Counted from the first letter of the stretch, positions 25,405 to 35,143 are shown. The stretch is 64,000 nt of DNA from Marinobacter panjinensis (GCF_005298175.1 NZ_SZYH01000001.1:372001-436000); one strand, 5' to 3'. Translations and numbers: made by a program. The notes: generated by a model from the sequence alone, not told the origin.

Positions 25405-27014
25405 GTTGCCTCGCGGCCTGTTTCGGGCACTGAGTAACTGGCCCGCCAGATACCAAGATAACGTTCCTGCTCGCGTACCCAGAGGTTGTCGTCCCAGCCC
25501 AGGATTGGTTGGCAGACCTTGCGAATTTGCGGTAACAGTTCCTCGCCACCGGATGGCAGAATCAGGCCGAGCCGTGTACGGCGAAGCAGCAAATCATCCA
25601 GATGGACGACACCGGTGTTAGCGGCGGCCCAGGTGAGCTCTGCCCACAGGGTGTCCGACGGTGCGATGGTGTCATGAGAGCCGGCATTCAAAATCTCACC
25701 CAGTGCCGGTCCATAGAAACCTTTCAGCCGCTCCCAGTTCCGGTGACTGATGCCTTGTGGTCTTTCCAGGTCGGTTGGCGGGGAGAAAACGCGAGCGCCA
25801 TTGTCCCTGATCGAGAACCCCGGCATCTGGTTTTGCGCCCGCTCAAGCACCTCTCGTGCAATGAGCCGGAAGGTGGTGAGTTTGCCACCTGCAATACTGA
25901 TTAGCCCATTGTCTGACCAGACAACATGCTCACGGTTTTCTTTCGAGGGTTTTACCCGCTTTCCGTCCGTGTTCTGTTCGCTGACAACCGGTCGCACGCC
26001 GGCCCAGGTCGCGATGACGTCCCTTTCGATGATGGCACTGGCGGGAAACAGGGTGTCCGAGATCTGCAACAGATACTCCAGCTCTTCCCGGGTGATGGCC
26101 GGCTCTTCGGAAAGGCTGTGTTCATGATCAAGATCGGTGGTGCCCAGAACCGTCGTGCCCTGCCATGGAAACGCGAACACCGGGCGTCGGTCTTGCGGAT
26201 GAAACAGGGACACTGAACAGGAAACAGGCAGTCTGTTGAAAGGCAGAACCAGGTGGCTGCCCCGCAGTGGCCTTATGCGGGCTTTGCTGTCGTCAGCCTG
26301 CTGGAGCTGTCGCGCCCAGGCGCCGGTGGCATTGATAATCAGTGGAGTGCTGACGGTGAACGTCTGTCCTTCCGTTCCTTTGTCGCGCAGCTCAAGGCCG
26401 GTTACGGCCGCGCTGTCGCCGTCACGAAGAACCGACTCTGCCTGAAGATAATTCAGGCACAGGGCGCCATCGGCCTCGGCCTCTTCAATCACCCGCTGCA
26501 CCAACCGGGAATCGTCAGTGACGGCATCGGTAAACCCGCTGGCGGCTAACAGGTTGTCGGTTGCCAATCCGGGTACCCACTGCAGCGTTTCGGCCGGTGA
26601 CAGTCTTTGTCGTGAAGGCGTGCGTGCGATTTTGTCGTAAACCCGCAACAGAATCTGGAACAGCCGGGGCCCTGGAAACTGTTTGCGGTAATGGGGCATG
26701 ACAAATCGCAGTGGGTCGATCAGTCCCGGTGCCTCCGCCATCAGCCGGTCCCGTTCCCGCACGGCGTCTTTGGTGAGATTGAACTGGCCACTGCCCAGGT
26801 AGCGCAGGCCACCGTGAACCATTTTCGAGGAGCGGCTGGAGGTGCCCCAGGAGAAGTCATTCTGTTCCACCAGCAGCGTACGCAGGCCGCTGCCTGCCGC
26901 TTCCCGGGCAACACCGGCACCGGTGATACCGCCGCCAATCACGACTATATCAAACTCAGAATGGCCGTTCTGGAGCTGTTCCAGCTTCTGCGCACGGGTC
27001 AGTGACATGATCAT
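25401..27014 (-). CDS. glpD: FAD-dependent glycerol-3-phosphate dehydrogenase
   Basis: A 537-residue flavoprotein oxidising sn-glycerol-3-phosphate to dihydroxyacetone phosphate and passing electrons to quinone. The FAD motif VVIGGGITGAGVAREA (residues ~24-39) is followed by WGTSSRSSKMVHGGLRYL, the family hallmark, and a C-terminal DAO_C domain. It sits between an alkyl-DHAP-synthase-like gene and an FGGY kinase with four-base overlaps on both sides. The product, dihydroxyacetone phosphate, is the starting point of ether lipid synthesis, which fits the first gene. It could equally be ordinary glycerol catabolism. Confidence 0.9.
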   Translation of the reverse strand: MIMSLTRAQKLEQLQNGHSEFDIVVIGGGITGAGVAREAAGSGLRTLLVEQNDFSWGTSSRSSKMVHGGLRYLGSGQFNLTKDAVRERDRLMAEAPGLIDPLRFVMPHYRKQFPGPRLFQILLRVYDKIARTPSRQRLSPAETLQWVPGLATDNLLAASGFTDAVTDDSRLVQRVIEEAEADGALCLNYLQAESVLRDGDSAAVTGLELRDKGTEGQTFTVSTPLIINATGAWARQLQQADDSKARIRPLRGSHLVLPFNRLPVSCSVSLFHPQDRRPVFAFPWQGTTVLGTTDLDHEHSLSEEPAITREELEYLLQISDTLFPASAIIERDVIATWAGVRPVVSEQNTDGKRVKPSKENREHVVWSDNGLISIAGGKLTTFRLIAREVLERAQNQMPGFSIRDNGARVFSPPTDLERPQGISHRNWERLKGFYGPALGEILNAGSHDTIAPSDTLWAELTWAAANTGVVHLDDLLLRRTRLGLILPSGGEELLPQIRKVCQPILGWDDNLWVREQERYLGIWRASYSVPETGREAT

Positions 27015-28603
27015 TCAACCAGGGTCTTTGGGTTTAACAGGCCTGCCGGATCAAAGGTCCGGCACAGTGAGCCAATGGCCAGCATACCCAGTTCGCCTTT
27101 CTCCACCGGCAGGAAAGGGGCGTGGTCCTTGCCGACACCATGTTGATGGCTGATGGTGCCGCGGTTGTTGACGATAACGGCGGATGTACTGTCTTTCAGG
27201 GTCTTCCATCGTGCCAGGGTTTCATCGTAGCTGTCGGCAACCCGGAACACATAGGTGGTGTAGATGCTGCAGCCCTGGGTATAGAAATGCGAAAGATGAG
27301 TGAAGACATGCACTGACTCTTTCTTTTCATTCAACCGGTTACGAAGGTTTTCTTCAATCCGGTTCAGGAGATTGTCCACGTTATCCCAGTCGGTCGCGGT
27401 TTCCAGGGTGTCGACGGCGTAGCCGAGCTGCCAGAGTGCCTCTCGCAGATAGGGCATGGTGAAGCGTTTAGCGGCCCATTTATCGCCCAGTTTCTTGCCG
27501 GTGTAGATGCCATCGTATTCACTGCAGATTGCCCGGGTTTCTTTCAGGGCATTGTTACACTGGCGTTTGCTGCCGGTTATGCCGAAGGTCATCATGCATT
27601 TGCCGTCTTTTGACCCCCGCAGGGAAAGATAGGACTCGAGCATGCCAATCAGCGCAGGATGGCCCGCCAGGGCGAGCTGGGTCTCGGTTTCGGTGGCATT
27701 GCTCAGGCGCAGCATGGAAAGCTGAGTGCGGTTCTGAACCAGCTGGCGACATGCGGTTCGGGCCTTGTCCCAGTCAGGGAAAAACACCACGTGGAAGCTT
27801 TCATGGGCGGGCAGGGGCGTGACACGTACTTTCACTTCGGTGATCAGACCGATGCGGCCTTCGGAGCCGAGAATCATCTCGCGGATATCCGGTCCGGCAC
27901 TGGAAGCGGGAATGGTGGGAATATCCAGCGTACCCTTCAAGGTCTCGATGCGGCCACCGGCGAATAACTGCTCAATGCGGCCATAGCGTAGTGACTGCTG
28001 ACCACTGGAGCGGCTGGCCACCCAGCCGCCAATGGTGGAAAGCTCGAACGACTGGGGAAAGTGCCCGAGTGTGTATCCCAGTGCCCGCAACTGGGATTCT
28101 ACCAGCGGACCCGGCGTGCCGGCACCGAAGGTGGCAATCTGGCTTTCCCTGTCCAGGTCGATAAGCCGGTTCATGCGCCCCATATCCACCGTCAGCACCG
28201 CGCTTTCACTATTAACGGGATTGATATGACCGGCAACACTGGTTCCGCCACCGTAAGGTATTACTGAAATACCATGCTCCTCGGCATAGCGCAGTAGCGT
28301 TTCCACGTCCTGAGACGATTCCGGGTAGGCCACGCCATCCGGAAATACGCCGAAATCGCCGCTGCGCATGGCAAGCCAGTCAGCCAGGCTCTGGCCGCGG
28401 GCGTGGCGCACCCGGTCTTCTGCGCTTGTGACCACGTCGGGGTGCTGTGGCAAGCGGCTGGCGGGCACCTGCGCACAGGCTGCTTCAAGGGACGTGTCGC
28501 TGAGCGGGGCAGCCTTGCCGATGCGCTCCTGAAGGAACTGGCGTCCCCCATCGGGTAGTTCAAGGTTGAACTGGTCGTCGCCCCAGCCGTTCCAACGTCG
28601 CAT
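27011..28603 (-). CDS. Alkyldihydroxyacetonephosphate synthase-like FAD-binding oxidoreductase
   Basis: A 530-residue flavoprotein of the vanillyl-alcohol-oxidase/PCMH superfamily. The FAD-binding loop PYGGGTSVAG (116-125) and segment GGWVASRSSGQQSLRYG lie in the FAD domain. The C-terminal HQHGVGKD (486-493) corresponds to the His-rich active-site loop of alkyl-DHAP synthase, which exchanges the acyl group of acyl-DHAP for a fatty alcohol. D-lactate and glycolate oxidases share the fold, so the reaction is not proven. The operon with G3P dehydrogenase and an FGGY kinase supports a DHAP/ether-lipid link. It has one His fewer in the loop than the HHHG form. Confidence 0.8.
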   Translation of the reverse strand: MRRWNGWGDDQFNLELPDGGRQFLQERIGKAAPLSDTSLEAACAQVPASRLPQHPDVVTSAEDRVRHARGQSLADWLAMRSGDFGVFPDGVAYPESSQDVETLLRYAEEHGISVIPYGGGTSVAGHINPVNSESAVLTVDMGRMNRLIDLDRESQIATFGAGTPGPLVESQLRALGYTLGHFPQSFELSTIGGWVASRSSGQQSLRYGRIEQLFAGGRIETLKGTLDIPTIPASSAGPDIREMILGSEGRIGLITEVKVRVTPLPAHESFHVVFFPDWDKARTACRQLVQNRTQLSMLRLSNATETETQLALAGHPALIGMLESYLSLRGSKDGKCMMTFGITGSKRQCNNALKETRAICSEYDGIYTGKKLGDKWAAKRFTMPYLREALWQLGYAVDTLETATDWDNVDNLLNRIEENLRNRLNEKKESVHVFTHLSHFYTQGCSIYTTYVFRVADSYDETLARWKTLKDSTSAVIVNNRGTISHQHGVGKDHAPFLPVEKGELGMLAIGSLCRTFDPAGLLNPKTLVE

Positions 28604-28703
28604 ATTGGCAATCCTTTAACAGTGGTTTGAATATGCACGGAATTGTACCGGCATTTATTGAGGCGGCTATGTCACCTGGCGACAAGTGTTGTGTCTTATG
28701 GCG

Positions 28704-29375
28704 TCACCGGAGGCTGTCGATGAGCCGGCTGTTGAGGTTCTTCCAGTGAGAGAGCCCCTCGGCATTGCCGATACGCTGACTGTTGTCTCCAGAACGATTG
28801 AGCCAGAGACCATCGCCATTGAAACTGTATACCGGTTCAAGATCAGTGCGTTGCGATGCACGTTTAATGTCATTTATGAGGTTATCGAGTATCAGCGGAT
28901 CTGCATCCGGCTCCGGGTACCAGGCCAGCACCATGTGCGCCTGGTTGAGTTCCAGGGCCTTGACGTAAACGATTCGCAGCTGTTCGTCTGGTACACCCAT
29001 GGACTTCAGGGTCAGGTATTTGGCGATGGAGAAATCCTCACAGTCACCACCGTTGGTGGTTAACAACTCAACCGGAGTGGCCCAGTAGTCTTCCTCGCCC
29101 CAGTGCACCATATCGCTCACGAAGCGGGCACGGTTAAAAAAGGAATTGACCAGCCTGAGCTGACGGTCGACGGGCGCGTTTTCAGCCATGTTGTGGAGAT
29201 TTTGCCAGGTTTCCAGGCGGCCGTGGGCCTCATCACCAAACTCGGACCGCACGTAGTCCATCAAGCGTTCACCGAGCTCAAATGCCGCCACCGTCAGTGT
29301 GGTGACCATCAGCAACATGGGAAGCAAAGAGAGCAGAGAGAAACGGCTTCGGGGAGTCAGTGCGGCCGTCTCCAT
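28704..29375 (-). CDS. LapG-like periplasmic transglutaminase-like cysteine protease
   Basis: A 223-residue protein with an N-terminal hydrophobic segment (residues ~13-32) directing it to the periplasm. It matches the bacterial transglutaminase-like cysteine protease family (BTLCP): GGDCEDFS supplies Cys112, QAHMVL His147 and LDNL Asp164, matching the spacing of the LapG triad. Acidic residues next to the Cys fit the family's calcium site. LapG cleaves the N-terminus of large surface adhesins and is held inactive by a c-di-GMP receptor, LapD; neither LapD nor an adhesin is in the window. It lies seven bases after the leftward gspC, so the two should be co-transcribed. Confidence 0.85.
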   Translation of the reverse strand: METAALTPRSRFSLLSLLPMLLMVTTLTVAAFELGERLMDYVRSEFGDEAHGRLETWQNLHNMAENAPVDRQLRLVNSFFNRARFVSDMVHWGEEDYWATPVELLTTNGGDCEDFSIAKYLTLKSMGVPDEQLRIVYVKALELNQAHMVLAWYPEPDADPLILDNLINDIKRASQRTDLEPVYSFNGDGLWLNRSGDNSQRIGNAEGLSHWKNLNSRLIDSLR

Positions 29376-29382
29376 GGTATCC

Positions 29383-30027
29383 TCAGTTGTTGCTTCTCAG
29401 GCGTTCACGAAGCTGCTCCAGCCGCCGGCGAATTTCTTCCCGGCGTTGTTCACTGCCGCCAGACGATGAAGACTGGCTTGTACCTGCAGGCCCGGCCTGC
29501 GTCTCTTCCGCATCCGTGATCGTTTGGCTGGATGCCAGGGAGACGCCAGAGCGATCTTCATCTGCCGGAAAATAGAGGTTTTCCAGTTTGCCTCCCCTTT
29601 CAATAATGACACGATTGGCGCGCACGGAACGAAGCGTGGCATTGCCGGGCAGCTCGTCGCCTACAAGATAGGCTTCGGTATTGCTCTTGTCGTCTTCGAT
29701 CAGCGCGCTGCCGGGAAAATCTCCGGATGCCGCAAGCACACCCCTGAGGAACAGCCGCAGGTTGGTTTCCGGCAGGTTTTCGGTGTCCGCATCGGCCTGA
29801 CTCTCTATCTCGCCGGCTTTGCCGAACAGGTCAAGTGAGGCCAGATTGATGTCCGGTTCCTGCGGCATACCGGCCGTCGCCTTTGTATTTGTTGCAGTAG
29901 CCGTGGCTGCGGTTGTATCGGTTTCAGTCTGCCAGAAACGATATCCCTGCCAGGCTGTCACAGTCACCATGGTAATGCCTGCGACGGTGGCGAGTATCAG
30001 TGGTAACCTCGAGCTGGTTAAAAGCAT
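29383..30027 (-). CDS. gspC: Type II secretion system protein C (GspC), short form
   Basis: A 214-residue inner-membrane protein. One N-terminal membrane helix (residues ~9-27) is followed by a linker and the homology region: LFLRGVLAASGDFPGSALI, GDELPGNATLRSV, VIIERGGKLENL. This domain contacts the secretin in T2SS. There is no PDZ domain. The C-terminus is a Ser/Gly-rich linker followed by an Arg/Glu helix. It is transcribed leftwards, away from the other gsp genes, with the LapG-like gene. The 194-base divergent gap to gspE probably holds both promoters. No gspD follows. Confidence 0.8.
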   Translation of the reverse strand: MLLTSSRLPLILATVAGITMVTVTAWQGYRFWQTETDTTAATATATNTKATAGMPQEPDINLASLDLFGKAGEIESQADADTENLPETNLRLFLRGVLAASGDFPGSALIEDDKSNTEAYLVGDELPGNATLRSVRANRVIIERGGKLENLYFPADEDRSGVSLASSQTITDAEETQAGPAGTSQSSSSGGSEQRREEIRRRLEQLRERLRSNN

Positions 30028-30221
30028 GGATTGTCCCGAAAAGCGCTGATGAGAGCCGGCAAATGGCTCACAGGTTATCAGACTGAAAAGTTTTATTGGC
30101 AGTATAGTGTATAGAGTTATTCAGCGGTTCCATATCCTATGGTAGCCTTTCTGAATTAATTGAATAAAAAGGGATTCTGGAACTCTCGTCTTCCGGCCCC
30201 GGCAACAAAGCGAGGACGATC
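30028..30221. promoter_or_regulatory. Divergent intergenic region, gspC / gspE
   Basis: This 194-base AT-rich spacer separates leftward gspC from rightward gspE. The segment near 30100-30120 (GGCAGTATAGTGTATAG) contains TATA-like hexamers that could serve as -10 elements. I cannot fix a -35 box or a factor-binding site. Confidence 0.3.
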
Positions 30222-31730
30222 TTGGACACAGATACAGAACTTCAGCCGCAGGATGCTCCGCTGGGCCGTCTTCCTTTCACGTTTGCCAAGCGCAATGGCG
30301 TGATTCTGACCCGTGATGACCATGGCGAACCGGTTATCCTGGTGCGCCCCGGAGCTGGCCATTCTGCGCTTGCAGAAGCCAATCGCATCAGTGGTGGCCG
30401 GGCCAGATTTTCCACCATTGAGCCGGCAAGATTTGATGCTGCCCTGAACGCGGCCTACCAGAACGATTCCGCCGAAGCCATGCAAATGGTTGAAGGCATC
30501 GGCGACGATATGGACCTGGCGTCCCTGGCTGACTCGGTACCGGAAACCGAAGACCTGCTGGAGCAGGAAGACGACGCCCCCATTATCCGGCTGATCAACG
30601 CAATCCTGACGGAGGCGGTCAAGTCCAGCGCCTCGGATGTGCATATCGAAACCTATGAAACCCGCCTGGTGGTGCGTTTCCGGGTCGACGGTGTGCTGCG
30701 GGAAGTGGTACAGCCCAAGCGGGCCCTGGCACCGTTACTGGTGTCCCGTATCAAGGTTATGGCGAAACTGGATATTGCCGAAAAGCGCGTTCCCCAGGAC
30801 GGTCGCATTGCCCTTCGTGTCGCTGGTCGGGAAGTGGATATCCGGGTCTCCACCATGCCGTCCTCCAGCGGCGAACGGGTGGTTCTGCGCCTGCTCGACA
30901 AGCAGGCGGGCGCTATACGCCTGGAATCCCTGGGCATGGCGGGCAACGATCTGAAGGTTCTGCGCAGGCTGATCTACCGGCCTTACGGCATCCTGCTGGT
31001 CACCGGTCCCACCGGCTCCGGTAAGTCCACAACCCTTTACGCATCACTGCAGGAGATCAACGACCGCAGCCGTAACATCCTGACCGTTGAGGACCCCATT
31101 GAGTACAACCTTCCGGGTATCGGGCAGACCCAGGTCAATACCAAGGTGGATATGACTTTCGCCCGGGGCTTGAGGGCGATTCTGCGCCAGGATCCGGACG
31201 TGGTGATGATTGGTGAGATCCGGGACCTTGAAACCGCCGAAATTGCGGTTCAGGCCAGCCTGACCGGCCACCTGGTATTGTCCACCCTGCACACCAACAC
31301 CGCCGTGGGTGCCATCACCCGTCTCATGGATATGGGTATCGAGCCATTCCTGATATCTTCCAGTCTGGTGGGTATCGTTGCCCAGCGTCTGGTGCGAGTG
31401 CTCTGCAAGGACTGCCGGGAGCCCTACGAACCCAGTGAAGAGCACTGTGAGTTTTTGCAGCAGGACCCGGCCCGCCCGCCCACTATATATCGCTCCAAAG
31501 GCTGCGAGCACTGCAACCAATTGGGCTACCGCGGCCGTATAGGTATTTATGAGGTGGTTGAGGTGAACGAAGATATCAGCACCCTGATCCACAAGCGGGC
31601 AGGGGAGCTGGACCTGGAGCGCGAGGCCCGGCTCCACGGCCCGAGTATCCACGCCGATGGCGTTCAGAAAATCCTGGATGGGGTGACCACGGTTGAAGAG
31701 GTCCTTCGTGTGACCCACCGGAGCAAGTAG
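30222..31730 (+). CDS. gspE: Type II secretion ATPase GspE
   Basis: A 502-residue cytoplasmic hexameric ATPase powering pseudopilus assembly. Walker A GPTGSGKST lies near residues 261-269. Following blocks are the Asp box (LTVEDPIEYNLPGIGQTQVN), Walker B (ILRQDPDVVMIGEIRD) and the His box (GHLVLSTLHTN). A tetracysteine zinc motif (CKDC and CEHC, about residues 398-432) is intact. The start is a TTG preceded by GCGAGGAC. It opens the main rightward gsp operon. Confidence 0.93.
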   Translation: MDTDTELQPQDAPLGRLPFTFAKRNGVILTRDDHGEPVILVRPGAGHSALAEANRISGGRARFSTIEPARFDAALNAAYQNDSAEAMQMVEGIGDDMDLASLADSVPETEDLLEQEDDAPIIRLINAILTEAVKSSASDVHIETYETRLVVRFRVDGVLREVVQPKRALAPLLVSRIKVMAKLDIAEKRVPQDGRIALRVAGREVDIRVSTMPSSSGERVVLRLLDKQAGAIRLESLGMAGNDLKVLRRLIYRPYGILLVTGPTGSGKSTTLYASLQEINDRSRNILTVEDPIEYNLPGIGQTQVNTKVDMTFARGLRAILRQDPDVVMIGEIRDLETAEIAVQASLTGHLVLSTLHTNTAVGAITRLMDMGIEPFLISSSLVGIVAQRLVRVLCKDCREPYEPSEEHCEFLQQDPARPPTIYRSKGCEHCNQLGYRGRIGIYEVVEVNEDISTLIHKRAGELDLEREARLHGPSIHADGVQKILDGVTTVEEVLRVTHRSK

Positions 31731-31734
31731 ATTC

Positions 31735-32946
31735 ATGCCAGCCTTCGAATACAAAGCTCTTGATAGCCGTGGCAAACAGAAACAGGGTGTCGTTGAGGCG
31801 GATGCACCTCGGGCGGTACGCCAGCAGCTGCGCGAAAGGGGGCTGACACCGCTGGCGGTTGAGCCGGCCACCGAAAAGCAGACCCGCAGCAATCCACTGA
31901 GCAGCCGGGGAGGCCTGGCAACGGCCGATCTTGCACTTGTCACCCGGCAGCTGGCAACACTGATACAATCGGGTATTCCCATTGAGCAGGCCTTGTCGGC
32001 GGCGTCCCAGCAGTCATCCAGCCCGCGGATTCGCAGCATGTTGATCGCCATCCGCGCGAAAGTCATGGAAGGGTACAGCCTGGCCGATAGTCTGGGGGAG
32101 TTTCCACGGGCCTTCCCGCGGCTGTATCGCTCCACAGTGGCTGCCGGTGAGCACGCAGGGCACCTTGACCTGGTTCTTAATCGCCTTGCGGATTACACCG
32201 AGGCCCGTCAGGAGTCACGGCAGAAGATCCAGCTTGCAGCGATCTACCCGATGATTCTCAGTGTTGTTGCCATCTCCATTGTGGTTTTCCTGCTGACCTA
32301 CGTGGTGCCGGACATCATTGAAGTGTTTGTGAAGCAGGGGCAGGAATTGCCGGCACTGACGTCGGCTATGCTGGCGGTGTCGGATTTTTTGGGAGATTTC
32401 GGTGTCTATCTCCTGATACTGATTGTCGCCGCCATCGCTGCGTTCCGGTGGTCCTTGCGCAAGCCGGCGTTCCGGATGAGGTTTCATAAAGGTCTGCTGA
32501 ATATGCCATTACTGGCAGGCATGGTTCGTGGCGTAAATACCGCCCGTTATGCCAGTACTCTCAGTATTCTGACCACCAGCGGTGTTCCCCTGGTGGATGC
32601 GATGCGAATTGCAGGCGAGGTATTATCCAATGATTACCTGCGCAAGGAACTGAGGGACGCGGCCAGGAAGGTGAGCGAGGGCGGTTCCCTGCATCGCTCA
32701 CTGGATCAGACTGGCTATTTCCCGCCGATGATGCTGCACATGATTGCCAGCGGGGAGGCCAGTGGCGAACTGGACAGCATGCTGGAGCGGACAGCCACCA
32801 TGCAGGAGAAGACCCTGCAATCAAAGATCGCGGCCATCGTGGGCCTGTTCGAGCCCATGATGTTGCTGTTAATGGGGGTGGTGGTCCTCATTATTGTGCT
32901 GGCCATCATGCTCCCGATTCTCAACATGAGTAATCTGGTTGGCTAG
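31735..32946 (+). CDS. gspF: Type II secretion inner-membrane protein GspF
   Basis: A 403-residue platform protein with two homologous GspF/PilC domains and three membrane helices. It starts with MPAFEYKALDSRGKQKQG, the usual N-terminus, and ends with the hydrophobic helix and LPILNMSNLVG. It begins four bases after gspE. It recruits the ATPase to the membrane. Confidence 0.93.
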   Translation: MPAFEYKALDSRGKQKQGVVEADAPRAVRQQLRERGLTPLAVEPATEKQTRSNPLSSRGGLATADLALVTRQLATLIQSGIPIEQALSAASQQSSSPRIRSMLIAIRAKVMEGYSLADSLGEFPRAFPRLYRSTVAAGEHAGHLDLVLNRLADYTEARQESRQKIQLAAIYPMILSVVAISIVVFLLTYVVPDIIEVFVKQGQELPALTSAMLAVSDFLGDFGVYLLILIVAAIAAFRWSLRKPAFRMRFHKGLLNMPLLAGMVRGVNTARYASTLSILTTSGVPLVDAMRIAGEVLSNDYLRKELRDAARKVSEGGSLHRSLDQTGYFPPMMLHMIASGEASGELDSMLERTATMQEKTLQSKIAAIVGLFEPMMLLLMGVVVLIIVLAIMLPILNMSNLVG

Positions 32947-33001
32947 CCCGTAGTCCAGGTGTTGCCTGCCGACCCATTTTCAAACCCAGAGACATGGAAC
33001 A

Positions 33002-33454
33002 ATGAAGAGCAAGACAATGAAATTCCAGACTGCACAACGGGGTTTTACCCTCATCGAAATCATGGTGGTAATGGTCATCCTGGGCCTGCTGGTAGCCATC
33101 GTGGCGCCGAACATCATGGGGCGAAGCGACCAGGCCAGGGTTACGGTCGCCGAAACACAAATGAGCAATATTGCCAACGCCCTTGACCTCTACCGCCTCG
33201 ACAACAGCAACTACCCCTCCACACAGCAGGGCCTTGAAGCACTGGTTTCCAAGCCCAGTGGCAATCCAGAACCGCGGAACTGGAACCCCGAGGGCTACCT
33301 GAACAGTGTTCCCGAAGACCCCTGGGGTAACGAATACCAATACATCAGCCCCGGCACTGAAGGCCCTTATGACCTCTTTTCCTATGGTTCGGATGGCCGC
33401 GAAGGTGGCGAGGGCGATGACGCCGATATCAGTGTCTGGAACGTCAGGGACTGA
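33002..33454 (+). CDS. gspG: Major pseudopilin GspG
   Basis: A 150-residue pseudopilin. The prepilin peptidase site GFTLIEIMVVMVILGLL follows a short basic leader, cleaved after Gly. The conserved body has LYRLDNSNYPSTQQGLEAL and the calcium-loop DPWGNEYQYISPG. It is the main subunit of the periplasmic pseudopilus. The peptidase (GspO/PilD) is not in the window. An alternative start is Met6 (33017). Confidence 0.94.
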   Translation: MKSKTMKFQTAQRGFTLIEIMVVMVILGLLVAIVAPNIMGRSDQARVTVAETQMSNIANALDLYRLDNSNYPSTQQGLEALVSKPSGNPEPRNWNPEGYLNSVPEDPWGNEYQYISPGTEGPYDLFSYGSDGREGGEGDDADISVWNVRD

Positions 33455-33456
33455 TT

Positions 33457-33990
33457 GTGCGATCCGGGGCGCGACACTCAGGCTTTACGCTGATCGAGAT
33501 TCTCGTTGTCCTGGTCGTGATAGGTTTGCTGGCGTCACTGGCGGTTATGACCATGGGCGGCAGCTCCCGGGATCGGGAAATGGAGAACGAAATACGGGAG
33601 TTGTATCTTCTGATGCAGACCGCCTCTGAGCAGGCAGTGCTCAACAATACCGAGCTGGGCCTGATTCTGGACGAGGAAGGTTATCGCTTTGTCGCCTGGG
33701 AAGACCTGAGCGGAGAGTGGAAAGTCCCGGGGGAACCAATGTTCCGGCTGCGGGGGTTTCCGGAGTGGATAACGGTCACGGAGTATATCGAAAACGACAC
33801 GCCCAGACTTGCCTCCGAAGAAGACCGCCTGCGGCCTGACGTTGTGTTTTTCTCCAGTGGCGAGACAACGCCGTTTGAACTGGAATTCACCCTCGGCAGG
33901 GACGATTCCAGGATGCATACCATCGCTTCGGATGGATTTTCCCCGATGGAGTGGCGTCACCCGGGTAGTGAAGGAAACAACGACGCATGA
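33457..33990 (+). CDS. gspH: Minor pseudopilin GspH
   Basis: A 177-residue pseudopilin with a very short leader and the cleavage motif GFTLIEILVVLVVIG. The globular part is typical of GspH in size and has the motif LGLILDEEGYRFVAWE. The start is GTG 33457, two bases after gspG ends. The gene ends with ATGA, overlapping gspI. Confidence 0.9.
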   Translation: MRSGARHSGFTLIEILVVLVVIGLLASLAVMTMGGSSRDREMENEIRELYLLMQTASEQAVLNNTELGLILDEEGYRFVAWEDLSGEWKVPGEPMFRLRGFPEWITVTEYIENDTPRLASEEDRLRPDVVFFSSGETTPFELEFTLGRDDSRMHTIASDGFSPMEWRHPGSEGNNDA

Positions 33991-34361
33991 ATACCCAGCG
34001 CGGCTTCACACTGATCGAGGTTCTGGTTGCGCTGCTGGTGTTTGGCCTGATTGCAACGGCTGCCGCTGAAGTGGGCAGCCAGTATATTTCCAGCTACGAG
34101 CGCATACGGGACAAGACCCTGGCAGGGTGGGTTGCCGATAACCGCATCAATGAACTCCGGCTGCAGGAAAACCTTCCGGAGATCTCTGAAAACACAGACG
34201 ACATGGACTACGGCCCCTTCCGCTGGCAGGTCAGAACGGCGGTACTCGGCACTGAAGATCCGTCCATATTACGGGTAGAGGTCACCGTTGCACGTTTCCG
34301 CGGGAATGAATCCGATCCCCCGCCGGTGCACACTCTGTCTGCCTTTATTGGTGACAGCTGA
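33987..34361 (+). CDS. gspI: Minor pseudopilin GspI
   Basis: A 124-residue pseudopilin with cleavage motif GFTLIEVLVALLVFGL and the typical GspI segment WVADNRINELRL. It overlaps gspH by four bases and gspJ by one. GspI forms the tip complex with GspJ and GspK. Confidence 0.92.
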   Translation: MNTQRGFTLIEVLVALLVFGLIATAAAEVGSQYISSYERIRDKTLAGWVADNRINELRLQENLPEISENTDDMDYGPFRWQVRTAVLGTEDPSILRVEVTVARFRGNESDPPPVHTLSAFIGDS

Positions 34362-35143
34362 TGTCCGTTTCGGCGCTTGAAAAACTGCGGTCAGGGCGGC
34401 CCGTTGTCCGCAACGGCTTCACGCTGATGGAAATGCTGATTGCGGTCACGATTACCGCGGTGATTGGCCTTGGGGTCTGGCAGGTACTGGGCAACGTGGT
34501 CCTGTCCAGGGACCGGGTCAATGAAGTCGCCGATCAGTTCGATTCCGTTCAGCGCACCATGCTGCTACTCGAGCGGGATATCACACAGATCGTCAATCGG
34601 CCCGGCCGGGACATATACGGCGACTACAATCCGGCACTGACCAGTCGTGAAGATGATTTTGCGCTGATGCTGACCCGCCAGGGTTGGCGCAATCCGCTTG
34701 GTACCCGCCGCAGCACGTTACAGCGGGTTGCCTGGGAATACACCGGTGACGAATTGCGTCGCCGCTACTGGGTTTCGGTTGACCAGGGTCAGGAAGATAA
34801 CAGCCAGGATCTGATGCTGCTGGCGGATGTGACTGATTTTACGGTTCGCTTCCTGGACGACCAGCGTAACTGGCGCGACGACTGGCCTGACGAGACCAGC
34901 ATGGCAAACATGACTCCCGGCAGTCGCCCGGATATCCCGTTGCCGCTCGGTATTGAAATTACCCTGACGCATGAGCGCTTCGGGAAACTGGTGCGGACAT
35001 TTACCCTGCCAGATTTCGACAACGGCCAGGCCCAGGGCATTATTAATGCGGCCAATGAATCGCAAGCTGATCAGGACGACACAGATACCGAGCAGCAGGG
35101 TGACGATACCGGGCAGGACAACACTGCGACAGGGGGGCAATGA
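34361..35143 (+). CDS. gspJ: Minor pseudopilin GspJ
   Basis: A 260-residue pseudopilin. The motif GFTLMEMLIAVTITA follows a leader longer than usual (~17 residues). The body has ERDITQIVNRPGRD, as in GspJ. The C-terminal ~35 residues are Asp/Gln/Thr-rich and low complexity, beyond the normal domain. It overlaps gspK by four bases. Confidence 0.92.
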   Translation: MSVSALEKLRSGRPVVRNGFTLMEMLIAVTITAVIGLGVWQVLGNVVLSRDRVNEVADQFDSVQRTMLLLERDITQIVNRPGRDIYGDYNPALTSREDDFALMLTRQGWRNPLGTRRSTLQRVAWEYTGDELRRRYWVSVDQGQEDNSQDLMLLADVTDFTVRFLDDQRNWRDDWPDETSMANMTPGSRPDIPLPLGIEITLTHERFGKLVRTFTLPDFDNGQAQGIINAANESQADQDDTDTEQQGDDTGQDNTATGGQ

